From Nocardioides cavernae (GTDB taxonomy: Bacteria; Actinomycetota; Actinomycetes; Propionibacteriales; Nocardioidaceae): a stretch of DNA of 64,000 bases. Position numbers and translations under genes: made by a program. The DNA is taken from positions 620,001-684,000 of the forward strand of contig NZ_JACCBW010000001.1 in assembly GCF_013410035.1 (NCBI RefSeq), given 5' to 3'. Numbering within the stretch: the stretch's first letter is position 1; each line of letters starts with the position of its first letter. Below, in pieces: positions 43,732 to 51,519 of this stretch. The notes below the pieces were generated by a model that was not told the origin of the DNA, did no database searches, and saw only the letters and a list, made by a program, of their open reading frames with translations.

Positions 43732-44846
43732 CGGACCCCCTCCAGGACCGTCGGGGCAGCGGCCTGTCGCGGCAGCGGCGGTGGTCCCGCCGAGACCGTG
43801 GTGCCGGCGGCGTCGTACGCCGTCCCGGCCTGGGCCGCGAGGCGGTGCGAGGCCTGCTCGAGCACCTCGAGCACCCGCAGGCCGGCGCGGCCGTCGGTGA
43901 GCGCCGGCCGTCCCTCGCGGATCGCGGCGGCGAACTCGGTCACCATCGCGCCGAGGGCCTCGCGCTCGGGCAGGGCCGGCGACCAGGTGTCGCCGAGCCG
44001 GTAGGACACCCGCGACGACGTCGAGTCGTCCGCACCCACCGACGTGCGGGCCAGGTCGACGCCGCGGTCGTAGACGCTGAGCCGCTGCTGCGGGTTGAGG
44101 TCGTCCCAGACCAGCGTGCGGCGCGAGCCGCCGATGACCATCTGACGGATCTTGGTGGGGCTGAGCCAGTTGACGTGCACGTGCGCGAGGCCGTCGTCGG
44201 GCAGCGGCAGGGTCAGGTGACCGACACAGGCGCGGCCGGCGCCGATGGGGTCGGCGCCGGTCGCGCCGATGCCGGTCGTGGGAAGTCCCCCCGGGAGGAT
44301 GTGGTCGAGGATCGCGAGGTCGTGGGGCGCGAGGTCCCACAGGACGTCGATGTCGGGCTGCACCAGACCGAGGTTGATCCGCACGGAGTCGATGAAGTGC
44401 ACCTGCCCGAGCTCACCGCTGAGGACGAGCTCGCGCATCTTCTGCACGACCGGCGTGTAGCAGAACGTGTGGTCGGTCATCAGGGTCAGGCCCTGGGCGT
44501 CGGCGAGGTCCACCATGGTGCGCCCGCGCGAGACGCTGTCGGCCAGCGGCTTCTCCACGAGCACGTGCTTGCCGGCGCTGAGGGCCTGCAGGGCCAGGCC
44601 GTGGTGCGTACGCGCCGGGGTGGCGATCGCGACCGCGTCGATGCTCGGGTCGTCGAGCACGCGCTCGAGGTCGTCGGTGACCTCGACGTGGGGGCCGGCG
44701 ACGCGGCGGGCCTTCTCGAGGTCCAGGTCGCAGACCACGCGCAGGTCCCAGTCGGGGGACCCTCCGAAGTTGCGGACCAGGTTGGGGCCCCAGTAGCCGG
44801 CGCCGATCACCGCGATGCCCAGCGGTCGGGTGCTGCTCGTGCTCAT
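43728..44846 (-). CDS. Gfo/Idh/MocA-family nucleotide-sugar 3-dehydrogenase (WbpB-like)
   Basis: A 372-residue oxidoreductase. Rossmann motif IAVIGAGYWGPN and the signature VEKPLADS are present. With the acetyltransferase at 44843 and the aminotransferases it resembles the WlbA/WbpB-WbpE-WbpD route to 2,3-diacetamido sugar acids. A C-terminal low-complexity tail lies after about residue 345. It has 4-base overlaps at both ends. Confidence 0.9.
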   Translation of the reverse strand: MSTSSTRPLGIAVIGAGYWGPNLVRNFGGSPDWDLRVVCDLDLEKARRVAGPHVEVTDDLERVLDDPSIDAVAIATPARTHHGLALQALSAGKHVLVEKPLADSVSRGRTMVDLADAQGLTLMTDHTFCYTPVVQKMRELVLSGELGQVHFIDSVRINLGLVQPDIDVLWDLAPHDLAILDHILPGGLPTTGIGATGADPIGAGRACVGHLTLPLPDDGLAHVHVNWLSPTKIRQMVIGGSRRTLVWDDLNPQQRLSVYDRGVDLARTSVGADDSTSSRVSYRLGDTWSPALPEREALGAMVTEFAAAIREGRPALTDGRAGLRVLEVLEQASHRLAAQAGTAYDAAGTTVSAGPPPLPRQAAAPTVLEGVR

Positions 44847-45472
44847 CGTGCTTCCTCCAGTCGTCCGTCGATCTCGACGTAGATCTCTCCCGAGACCGGG
44901 CAGATCCACCGGTCGCGGTTGTCCGATACGAGCGGCACGCCGCTCCTGCCGACCCAGCCGATCCGGCGGGCGGGCGACCCGACCACCAGCGCGTGGTCGG
45001 GCACGTCGCGCGTCACCACCGAACCGGCGCCGACGCTGGCCCAGCGGCCGACGCGGACCGGGGCGACGCACACGGCGCGGGCCCCGATCGCCGCGCCCTC
45101 CTCGACCGTGACGCCGACGGCCTCCCAGTCCTCGGCGCCCTTGCGGCGACCGTCCGGGGTCACGGCCCGCGGGTAGGTGTCGTTGGTGAGCACCACCGCC
45201 GGACCGATGAAGACGCCGTCGCCGAGCACGGCCGGCTCGTAGACGAGCGCCTGGTTCTGGACCTTGCAGCGCTCACCCAGGCGGGCGCCGGGGCCGACGT
45301 AGACGCCGCGGCCGAGGATCGTCTCGGCACCGACCTGGGCTCCGGCGCGGACCACCGTCTGGTCCCACACCTGGGCCCCGGGACCGACCCGGGCGCCGTC
45401 CTCGACGGTCGCGCTCGGCGCGACGAGGACCTGCTCGCGCGCCGGGGGGCGCGCGCTGGACACAGCTGTCAT
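44843..45472 (-). CDS. Left-handed beta-helix acetyltransferase (WbpD-like)
   Basis: A 209-residue hexapeptide-repeat acetyltransferase (GARVGPGAQVWDQ, VGRWASVGAGSVV). The C-terminus GWVGRSGVPL and WICPVSGEIYV is typical of WbpD/WlbB-type enzymes that N-acetylate the 3-amino group. It directly follows the dehydrogenase in the operon, supporting sequential action. Confidence 0.9.
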   Translation of the reverse strand: MTAVSSARPPAREQVLVAPSATVEDGARVGPGAQVWDQTVVRAGAQVGAETILGRGVYVGPGARLGERCKVQNQALVYEPAVLGDGVFIGPAVVLTNDTYPRAVTPDGRRKGAEDWEAVGVTVEEGAAIGARAVCVAPVRVGRWASVGAGSVVTRDVPDHALVVGSPARRIGWVGRSGVPLVSDNRDRWICPVSGEIYVEIDGRLEEAR

Positions 45473-46311
45473 GAGCGGGAGCTTTCGTCTCGTTGCCACG
45501 TGGTGAAGTCCCCGGACCTCAGCGCCCGCCGGGCACCGAGCCGGGCGGCGACGTGGACGGCCACGAACACCGGGAGGCGGAGGGCGAGGCCGGGCCGGGA
45601 GACGGCCAGGCCCAGCAGGGTGCGCACGCTGGTGCGCGAGGACTCGCGGCGTACGCCGAGCTGGCCGGCCTGCGCGTTGCCGGTCGCGATCCGGACCCGG
45701 CGGCGGACGAGGTCGCGCACGGTGCGCGGCGGGTGCACGACAGCGACGGCACCGGGGACGACGCGGCGCTCCTCGCCGGAGAACGAGTCGGACATGCCGA
45801 GGTCGTCGCTCATCATCCGCGGCAGCGCGGTGACCCGCGACTGGGCCTCCTCGGACAGGACGACGACGCCGCGACCGAAGAGACCGGCCTCGACCTGCGG
45901 GAGCGACTCCCACACGTCGTAGTACCAGCGGACCCAGCGCGAGCAGCCCGTGCGGGGGACGTCACGACGGGGCGCGGTGGCGAGCACCCGCTCGCGGGTG
46001 ATCGGCTCGAGGAGCTCGAGCGCGTGGGCTCCGGAGAGCTCGATGTCGGCGTCGAGGTGGATGCGCGGGAAGACGTCGGTCGCCGCGTTGCCGACGCGGA
46101 CGGCCTCGACCTTCGACGGCTGCTCGATCTCGATGACGCGGGCGAGCGGGTCGGCCTGGCGGGCGACCTCCGCGGTGCGGTCGGTGCAGCCGTTGCAGAC
46201 GACGACCACGTCCAGGTCGTCGCTGCGCGTGCCCTCCCGCAGCGCCCTGAGGTTGCGGCCGATCGTCGCTGCCTCGTTGTGCGCCGGGATGATGACGCTG
46301 GCAACAGCCAT
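45469..46311 (-). CDS. Family 2 glycosyltransferase
   Basis: A 280-residue GT-A enzyme, first gene of the eight-gene minus-strand operon. It begins MAVASVIIPAHNEAATIGRN, with VVCNGCTDRT and the DxD-type HLDADIEL for metal binding. The C-terminal part is hydrophobic and basic (LRLPVFVAVHVAARLG), hinting at membrane association. The locus motif at 46411 lies about 100 bases upstream of its start. Confidence 0.9.
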   Translation of the reverse strand: MAVASVIIPAHNEAATIGRNLRALREGTRSDDLDVVVVCNGCTDRTAEVARQADPLARVIEIEQPSKVEAVRVGNAATDVFPRIHLDADIELSGAHALELLEPITRERVLATAPRRDVPRTGCSRWVRWYYDVWESLPQVEAGLFGRGVVVLSEEAQSRVTALPRMMSDDLGMSDSFSGEERRVVPGAVAVVHPPRTVRDLVRRRVRIATGNAQAGQLGVRRESSRTSVRTLLGLAVSRPGLALRLPVFVAVHVAARLGARRALRSGDFTTWQRDESSRS

Positions 46312-46410
46312 CTCGATCTCCCCCGTGTCGCTCGCGCCGGGCCCCACGCCCGGCACGCTCCGATCTTGGTGACCGGAGGGCCGCCGGCGGGCGGTGCACG
46401 GGTGCTTTGA

Positions 46411-46422
46411 CCCATATTGGTG
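46411..46422. promoter_or_regulatory. Candidate operator (locus-wide motif, copy 6)
   Basis: CCCATATTGGTG about 100 bases upstream of the operon's first gene, the same spacing as copies 3 and 5. Confidence 0.5.
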
Positions 46423-46466
46423 AGCGGCGCGCGGGCAGCAGGCGGGCGACGGCCCGACCCGGGCCG

Positions 46467-47222
46467 TCAGGCGGGTTGCGCGACGCCGTAGGTGATGGCG
46501 TACGAGCGCAGGTTGCGCAGCGACAGGACCAGCAGGTCCATCTCCACGACGGACCACCCGTCGTCCACGGCGGTGCCGTCGATCGTGGTGCTCAGCACCC
46601 GGTAGAGGTCCCACGGGCGCTTGCGCAGCTCCTGGTGGAGGGCGCCCTCCAGGACCCGCCCCAGGAAGGCGTGCTGGGCGGCCGGGCCGGACCCGTAGTC
46701 GTACGCCGCGTCGACGCCGTCGTGCTCGGCGAGGCGGGAGAAGGTCGTCCAGTCGATCGCGACCAGGTGGTCGACGCGCCTGCCCGTCCACGACTCGACG
46801 GCGGCGACGGTGTCGCTCGGCCGGCCCGACGTGGCCCGGGCATCCACGCCGCTGCGTGCGGGCAGGGTGTCCACGCGGGCCGACAACCCGTCGGCCGCGA
46901 CCTCGACGAGCATGACCGACTCGACGGACTGCTCACCCTCGAGCCAGGGGACGTCGGGGCCCGCGACGCCCGGCCGCGTGCCGACCATGAGGAACGTACG
47001 CCCGGGAGAGCCCGCTGGGCGCTCGGAGAGCCCGGCGAAGGCACCGTCGATGCGCTCGAGCCGGCCGACCATGACGACGTTGACCAGCGCTCCGACGAGC
47101 GCCAGCACGACGCCCACGAGGAGCACGAGGACGAGCGCGCGACGGCCCCGTCCCGCCGGGCGCGGTGGCATCCCCGTCGCCGACGTGTCGGGAACAGGGT
47201 GGACGTACATCTCCAACGCCAT
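46467..47222 (-). CDS. Degenerate LCP (LytR-CpsA-Psr)-like membrane protein
   Basis: A 251-residue protein with one N-terminal membrane helix (ALVLVLLVGVVLALVGALV) and an external domain with the general LCP plan: RTFLMVG, SVMLVEV, VDTLPARSG at the place of the LCP catalytic IPRD, and DHLVAIDWTTFSRLAEHDG at the usual helix. Active LCP enzymes attach wall polymers to peptidoglycan; their catalytic Arg/Asp are not conserved here and the length is short. It may be a non-catalytic partner or an LCP pseudo-enzyme that tethers EPS. The ATG at 47222 follows GGGGGAG. Confidence 0.65.
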   Translation of the reverse strand: MALEMYVHPVPDTSATGMPPRPAGRGRRALVLVLLVGVVLALVGALVNVVMVGRLERIDGAFAGLSERPAGSPGRTFLMVGTRPGVAGPDVPWLEGEQSVESVMLVEVAADGLSARVDTLPARSGVDARATSGRPSDTVAAVESWTGRRVDHLVAIDWTTFSRLAEHDGVDAAYDYGSGPAAQHAFLGRVLEGALHQELRKRPWDLYRVLSTTIDGTAVDDGWSVVEMDLLVLSLRNLRSYAITYGVAQPA

Positions 47223-47277
47223 GGTCACTCCCCCAGAGCTCCCCTCGACCGTAGGTCGGCCGGCGGGGGCGCTCATG

Positions 47278-47290
47278 CCCGATACGGGGG
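47278..47290. promoter_or_regulatory. Weak candidate operator (locus-wide motif, copy 7)
   Basis: CCCGATACGGGGG, 56-68 bases upstream of the LCP-like gene. The centre is more GC-rich than in the other copies. Confidence 0.3.
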
Positions 47291-47300
47291 AGGATCGCGC

Positions 47301-47882
47301 TCAGGAGTTGAAGCGCTGCTGGGTCTTCTCGAGGCCGTCGGTGATCAGGGACTCGACGGCGTCGGCGGCGTCGGAGACCTGGAACGGCAGCTCCTTGCGC
47401 TCGACGGTCGAGTAGTTCGACAGCACGAAGTCGGCCACGTCCTGGCGCCCGGGCGGACGGCCGATGCCGGCGCGCACGCGGTAGAAGTCGCCGGTGCCCA
47501 GCGAGGAGCGCATCGACTTGAGGCCGTTGTGCCCGTTGTCGCCGCCGCCGAGCTTGATCCGCAGGGTGCCGAACGCGATGTCGAGCTCGTCGTGGATCGC
47601 GATGACGTGGTCGGGGGTGACCTTGTAGAAGGTCGCGAGCGCCTTGACCGGGCCGCCGGACTCGTTCATGTAGCCGCGGCCGCGGGCCAGCACGACGCGG
47701 GGGCCGCCGATCGACAGCCGGCCCTCGACGACGTCGGCGCGAGCGGACTTGTGGCTGCGGAACGGCGAGCCCATCCGCGAGGCGAGCTCGTCGGTGACCA
47801 TGTAGCCGATGTTGTGGCGGTGCCCGGCGTAGGAGGGTCCGGGGTTGCCGAGCCCGACGACCAGCCAGACGTCACCGCTCAT
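47301..47882 (-). CDS. pth: Peptidyl-tRNA hydrolase
   Basis: A 193-residue Pth1 enzyme that frees tRNA from prematurely released peptidyl-tRNA. It begins [20 protein letters not shown]. The catalytic histidine is in HRHNIGYM; the Asp and Asn sites are IAIHDELDI and GDNGHNGL. It lies next to rplY, the conserved actinobacterial order glmU-prs-rplY-pth. The long palindrome between pth and rplY may end transcription or regulate it. Confidence 0.97.
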   Translation of the reverse strand: MSGDVWLVVGLGNPGPSYAGHRHNIGYMVTDELASRMGSPFRSHKSARADVVEGRLSIGGPRVVLARGRGYMNESGGPVKALATFYKVTPDHVIAIHDELDIAFGTLRIKLGGGDNGHNGLKSMRSSLGTGDFYRVRAGIGRPPGRQDVADFVLSNYSTVERKELPFQVSDAADAVESLITDGLEKTQQRFNS

Positions 47883-47956
47883 GTCGTCATCCTTCCATCC
47901 GCCTCGTCGGCGCCACGGCCACATGTCCTCGGGTCCCTCCGCCGTTCCTGCTGCTT

Positions 47957-48036
47957 CACCATGGTGCGCAGACGAATGGGCACTTCCCTCGGTCAACTGA
48001 CCGCGGGAAGTGCCCATTCGGCGACATCCCATGGTG
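47957..48036. repeat. 80-bp palindrome between rplY and pth
   Basis: Nested arms: outer CACCATGG (47957-47964) with CCATGGTG (48029-48036); inner 16-bp CGAATGGGCACTTCCC (47973-47988) with its exact complement (48005-48020); innermost CGGTCA/TGACCG around a 2-base centre. Only one t/c mismatch breaks the central 22-bp stem. It may work as a bidirectional terminator, an RNA element or a REP-like repeat. There is no U-tract. Confidence 0.85.
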
Positions 48037-48062
48037 GAGCACCACCACGGGACGCCGGTGGA

Positions 48063-48746
48063 TCACTCGGAGTCGGTGCTCTCCGCGGCGTCCTCGGCGA
48101 TGGCCTCGGTCTGCGCCTCGGCGATCTCCTCGTCGGACGGGTCGTGCTCGATGCCGGCCTCGGCCTCGGCCTCCTCCAGCTCGGCCTCGAGGGCCTCGGC
48201 GGAGATCTGCTCGGTCACGTTGACGATGAGCAGCTCCTCGTCGGCGAGGAGGGTGACGCCGGAGGGCAGGTCGAGGTCCTTGGCGAGGACCTGGGTGCCG
48301 GCGGCGGCGCCCTCGACGGAGACCTCGAAGGACTCGGGGATGTGGGTGGCCTCGGCCTCGACGGACACGACGGCGTTCTCGGTGACGACCAGCGTCTCCG
48401 GCGCGGCGTCGCCGACGACCTGGATCGGGACGTCGACGGTGACCTTCTCGCCGCGCTTGACGGCGACGAAGTCGAGGTGCTCGATGAGGCGGCGGATCGG
48501 GTCGACCTGGATGTCCTTGGTCAGCGCGAGCTGCTCGGAGCCGTCGACGTCGAGCGCGAGGAGCGCGTTGGCGCCACCGTGCTTGAGGGCCATCATCGTC
48601 TGGTGGCCCGGCAGGATCACGTGGACCGGCTCGTTGCCGTGGCCGTAGATGACGGCGGGGATCTTGTTCTCGCGGCGGATGCGGCGGGCAGCACCCTTGC
48701 CGAACTCGGTGCGCGCCTCGGCGACGATCTTCTCGGGAGCAGACAT
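48063..48746 (-). CDS. rplY: 50S ribosomal protein L25/Ctc
   Basis: A 227-residue long-form L25 (Ctc/TL5), which binds 5S rRNA. The N-terminal domain begins MSAPEKIVAEARTEFGKGAA and contains IPAVIYGHG. The C-terminal domain ends in a very acidic tail rich in Glu, Asp and Ala. The ATG at 48746 has GGAG 6 bases upstream; an ATG at 48758 is in frame but has a weaker site. It belongs to the glmU-prs-rplY-pth group. Confidence 0.96.
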   Translation of the reverse strand: MSAPEKIVAEARTEFGKGAARRIRRENKIPAVIYGHGNEPVHVILPGHQTMMALKHGGANALLALDVDGSEQLALTKDIQVDPIRRLIEHLDFVAVKRGEKVTVDVPIQVVGDAAPETLVVTENAVVSVEAEATHIPESFEVSVEGAAAGTQVLAKDLDLPSGVTLLADEELLIVNVTEQISAEALEAELEEAEAEAGIEHDPSDEEIAEAQTEAIAEDAAESTDSE

Positions 48747-48850
48747 GGTGTTCTCCATACTTCGGGGGCTGGCTGTGGAGCCTGGACTGGTCGGCGGCCC
48801 CGTCGGTGCTGGGGCCTGGCTGGCGGTTGCCCGGCCCGGGGACGACGAAC

Positions 48851-48876
48851 GCCGCGCTCCGGATCGTGAGCGCGGC
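48851..48876. repeat. Hairpin between rplY and pepN
   Basis: GCCGCGCTC (48851-48859), loop CGGATCGT, GAGCGCGGC (48868-48876). It lies 105-130 bases upstream of the rplY start in the divergent region and could be a leader structure of rplY. Confidence 0.4.
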
Positions 48877-49004
48877 GCAGCGGACTGACCGGCCCAGTCG
48901 ATCACGGAGACCCGCAGGTGCTCCCTCGCCGAGGCAACCCGAGAACTCTAGACCCGCGCGTCGCGCCGGGTCGAATCCCCGGTGCTCCGCCGGGTCCGGC
49001 CCCC

Positions 49005-49010
49005 TAGGGT
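49005..49010 (+). promoter_or_regulatory. Putative -10 box for leaderless pepN
   Basis: TAGGGT followed by 6 bases and then the GTG start at 49017. No Shine-Dalgarno is present, so the mRNA probably begins at the start codon. Confidence 0.55.
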
Positions 49011-49016
49011 GGCCCG

Positions 49017-51437
49017 GTGCCCCTGATGCTGCCCGAGGCGCGTGAGCGCGCCGCCCTGCTGACCGACGTCCACACCGAGGTCCACCTCGACCTCACCTCC
49101 CCCGAGGACTTCGGTGTCGAGGCGACGATCTCGTTCGCGTGCACCCAGCCGGGGGCCTCGTCGTTCCTCGAGCTCAACGGCGGGACCGACGTCACCCTCG
49201 ACGGGCAGCCGGCGCCGTACGCCGACGGGCGCATCGCGCTGACCGACCTCGGCGCGACCAACACCGTCCGCGTGACGGCCCGGATGCCGTACGTCCACGA
49301 CGGCGACGGCATGACCGAGGTGGTCGACCCCGCCGACGGCGAGCGCTACGTCTGCGCGCACACCTCGATGGACATCACCCAGAAGGTCATCCCCTGCTTC
49401 GACCAGCCCGACATCAAGTCGACGTTCACGGTTTCGGTGACCGCACCGTCGCACTGGACGGTCATCGCCAACGGCCGCCTCGCCTCGCGCGAGGGCGACA
49501 CCTGGTCGTTCGAGCGGACGCCACCCTTCTCGTCGTACCTCTTCACCCTGGTCGGGGGCCCCTGGGTGTCGGTGACGTGGGACGAGCGCTACGCCCCCGC
49601 TCCCGGCGGGACGCTGCCGTTCGGCTGGCACGCGCGGGCCTCGCAGGAGCCCGAGCTGCGCCGCGACGCCGACGAGCTCAGGCGCATCACGAGCGCGTGC
49701 TTCCAGCACTACACGACGGTCTTCGAGCCGGAGTACCCCTACGCCGACTTCCAGCAGGTCTTCGCACCCGGCCTCAACTGGGGCGCGATGGAGTTCCCCG
49801 GCTGCGTGGTCTACCGCGACGAGGCGCTCAAGAAGGGCACCCCGACCGAGCTCGAGCGCGAGTGGGTCGCCTCGACGATCGCCCACGAGATGGCGCACAT
49901 GTGGTTCGGAGACCTGGTGACCATGACGTGGTGGGAGGACTCGTGGCTCAACGAGTCGTTCGCCGACTTCATGGGCTACGACGTCGCCGGCACCGCCGCC
50001 GGGTACACCGACGCGTGGACGTCGGCGGCGATCACCCGCAAGCCCGCCGGCTACCGCGCCGACCGCCGGCGCTCGACGCACCCCATCGCGGAGGACACCG
50101 AGAAGATCGTCGACGTGGACACCGCGTTCGCGAACTTCGACATGATCACCTACGCCAAGGGCAACGCCTCGCTGGCCCAGCTCGGCCACTGGCTGGGCGA
50201 GGAGGACTTCCTCGCCGGGGTCAACACGCACCTCACCGCGCACGCCTTCGGCAACGCCGACCTCGCCGCCTTCCTCGACTCGCTCGACGCCGCCACGGAC
50301 AAGGACGTACGCGGGTGGGCGCAGGCGTGGCTCCGCTCGACCGGCTTCGACACGCTGCGCGTCACCCGCGACACCTCGGTCGACGGGCCCGGTGTCCCGG
50401 TCCTGACGCGCGAGGGCTCGCGGCCGCACCGCCTGACCGTGTCGGCGTACGACTCCTCGATGCGGCTGGTCGACTCCCGCGACGTGCACCTCGGCGACGA
50501 GCCGGTCCGGCTCGAGGAGTTCGCGGGCCGGGTCGTGGTGCCCAACTCCGGCGACGAGACCTTCGCCGTGATCCGTCCCGACGACGAGTCCTGGGCCGCG
50601 ATCACCGCCGGCCTGTCCGCGGTCGAGTCACAGCTGACCCGGGCGATGCTGTGGTGGACCGCCGTCGACCTCACCGAGTCGCAGGTCATCGCGGTGGCCG
50701 ACCTCGTCGCCCTCGCCGACCAGCACCTGCGTCCCGAGACGCACCCCGTCGTCTTCGAGGGCGTGATGCGCGCGCTCCAGCTGGTGACGCGTCGCTACGC
50801 GGCCCCCGACGAGGTCGCCGGCCACCTCGCCGTGATCGCCGACATCGCCCGCGGCGCGGTGGAGGGCGGGGACCCGCTCCTCGCGCCGGGTGCCTCGCGC
50901 GTGCTGGCCCGCCTGAGCGCCGACGCCGACTTCCTCGTCGACTGGCTGGCCCAGGACGACGTCGACCAGTCGGTGCGGTGGGCCGCGGTGCACCGCCTCG
51001 CCGAGCTCGGGGACAGCGCCCACATCGACGTCGAGGCCGCGCGCGACCAGTCCGTCTCGGGTCACCACGCGGCCCTGAGGGCGCGGGCGGCCGTGCCCAC
51101 CGCGGAGGCGAAGGCCGAGACGTGGGCGAGGCTGATGGGCGGCGAGCTCGGCAACCACGAGTTCGACGCGGTCGGCGAGGGCTTCTGGGGCTGGGAGCAG
51201 GCCGACCTGCTCCGGCCGTACCTCTCCCGCTACGTCATCGACGGCCTGGCGCTCGCGCGCCGCTCCGGCCAGGGCATGGGCGACGTCATCGGCGACGCGT
51301 TCCCGCAGCTGCCGCTGACCGCGGAGGCGCGCCTCGAGCTGCGCACCGCGGTCGCCGCCGCCCTCGAGGGGGACGTGCCGACGGTCCTCGCGCGCTCGTG
51401 GAACGACTCGCTCGACGACCTCGACCGGACGCTGTAG
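49017..51437 (+). CDS. pepN: Aminopeptidase N (M1 family)
   Basis: An 806-residue cytoplasmic zinc aminopeptidase. The exopeptidase signature GAMEFPGCVVYRDE (GAMEN variant, GAMEF here) and zinc site HEMAHMWFGDLV (HExxH) with downstream glutamate in WLNESFADF are present. The ERAP1-like C-terminal domain fills the last 300 residues. The GTG start is supported by a leaderless promoter. No signal peptide is seen. Confidence 0.95.
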   Translation: MPLMLPEARERAALLTDVHTEVHLDLTSPEDFGVEATISFACTQPGASSFLELNGGTDVTLDGQPAPYADGRIALTDLGATNTVRVTARMPYVHDGDGMTEVVDPADGERYVCAHTSMDITQKVIPCFDQPDIKSTFTVSVTAPSHWTVIANGRLASREGDTWSFERTPPFSSYLFTLVGGPWVSVTWDERYAPAPGGTLPFGWHARASQEPELRRDADELRRITSACFQHYTTVFEPEYPYADFQQVFAPGLNWGAMEFPGCVVYRDEALKKGTPTELEREWVASTIAHEMAHMWFGDLVTMTWWEDSWLNESFADFMGYDVAGTAAGYTDAWTSAAITRKPAGYRADRRRSTHPIAEDTEKIVDVDTAFANFDMITYAKGNASLAQLGHWLGEEDFLAGVNTHLTAHAFGNADLAAFLDSLDAATDKDVRGWAQAWLRSTGFDTLRVTRDTSVDGPGVPVLTREGSRPHRLTVSAYDSSMRLVDSRDVHLGDEPVRLEEFAGRVVVPNSGDETFAVIRPDDESWAAITAGLSAVESQLTRAMLWWTAVDLTESQVIAVADLVALADQHLRPETHPVVFEGVMRALQLVTRRYAAPDEVAGHLAVIADIARGAVEGGDPLLAPGASRVLARLSADADFLVDWLAQDDVDQSVRWAAVHRLAELGDSAHIDVEAARDQSVSGHHAALRARAAVPTAEAKAETWARLMGGELGNHEFDAVGEGFWGWEQADLLRPYLSRYVIDGLALARRSGQGMGDVIGDAFPQLPLTAEARLELRTAVAAALEGDVPTVLARSWNDSLDDLDRTL

Positions 51438-51475
51438 CCGCTGGTGCGGCGGATCGTGCTGGGCGCACACCCCGT

Positions 51476-51499
51476 CACCGCTTCGCAGGCTCAGCGGTG
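51476..51499. terminator. Hairpin between convergent pepN and prs
   Basis: CACCGCT (51476-51482), 10-base loop, AGCGGTG (51493-51499), with CCCC and GGGG flanks extending the stem. A possible bidirectional terminator. Confidence 0.5.
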
Positions 51500-51519
51500 G
51501 GGCCAGTCGAGCTCCCTGC

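Noticed and set aside
7125..47222. Exosortase, PEP-CTERM protein or sortase to complete the XrtA-like system
   Set aside because: None of the proteins in the window shows exosortase helices, a PEP-CTERM tail or an LPxTG tail.
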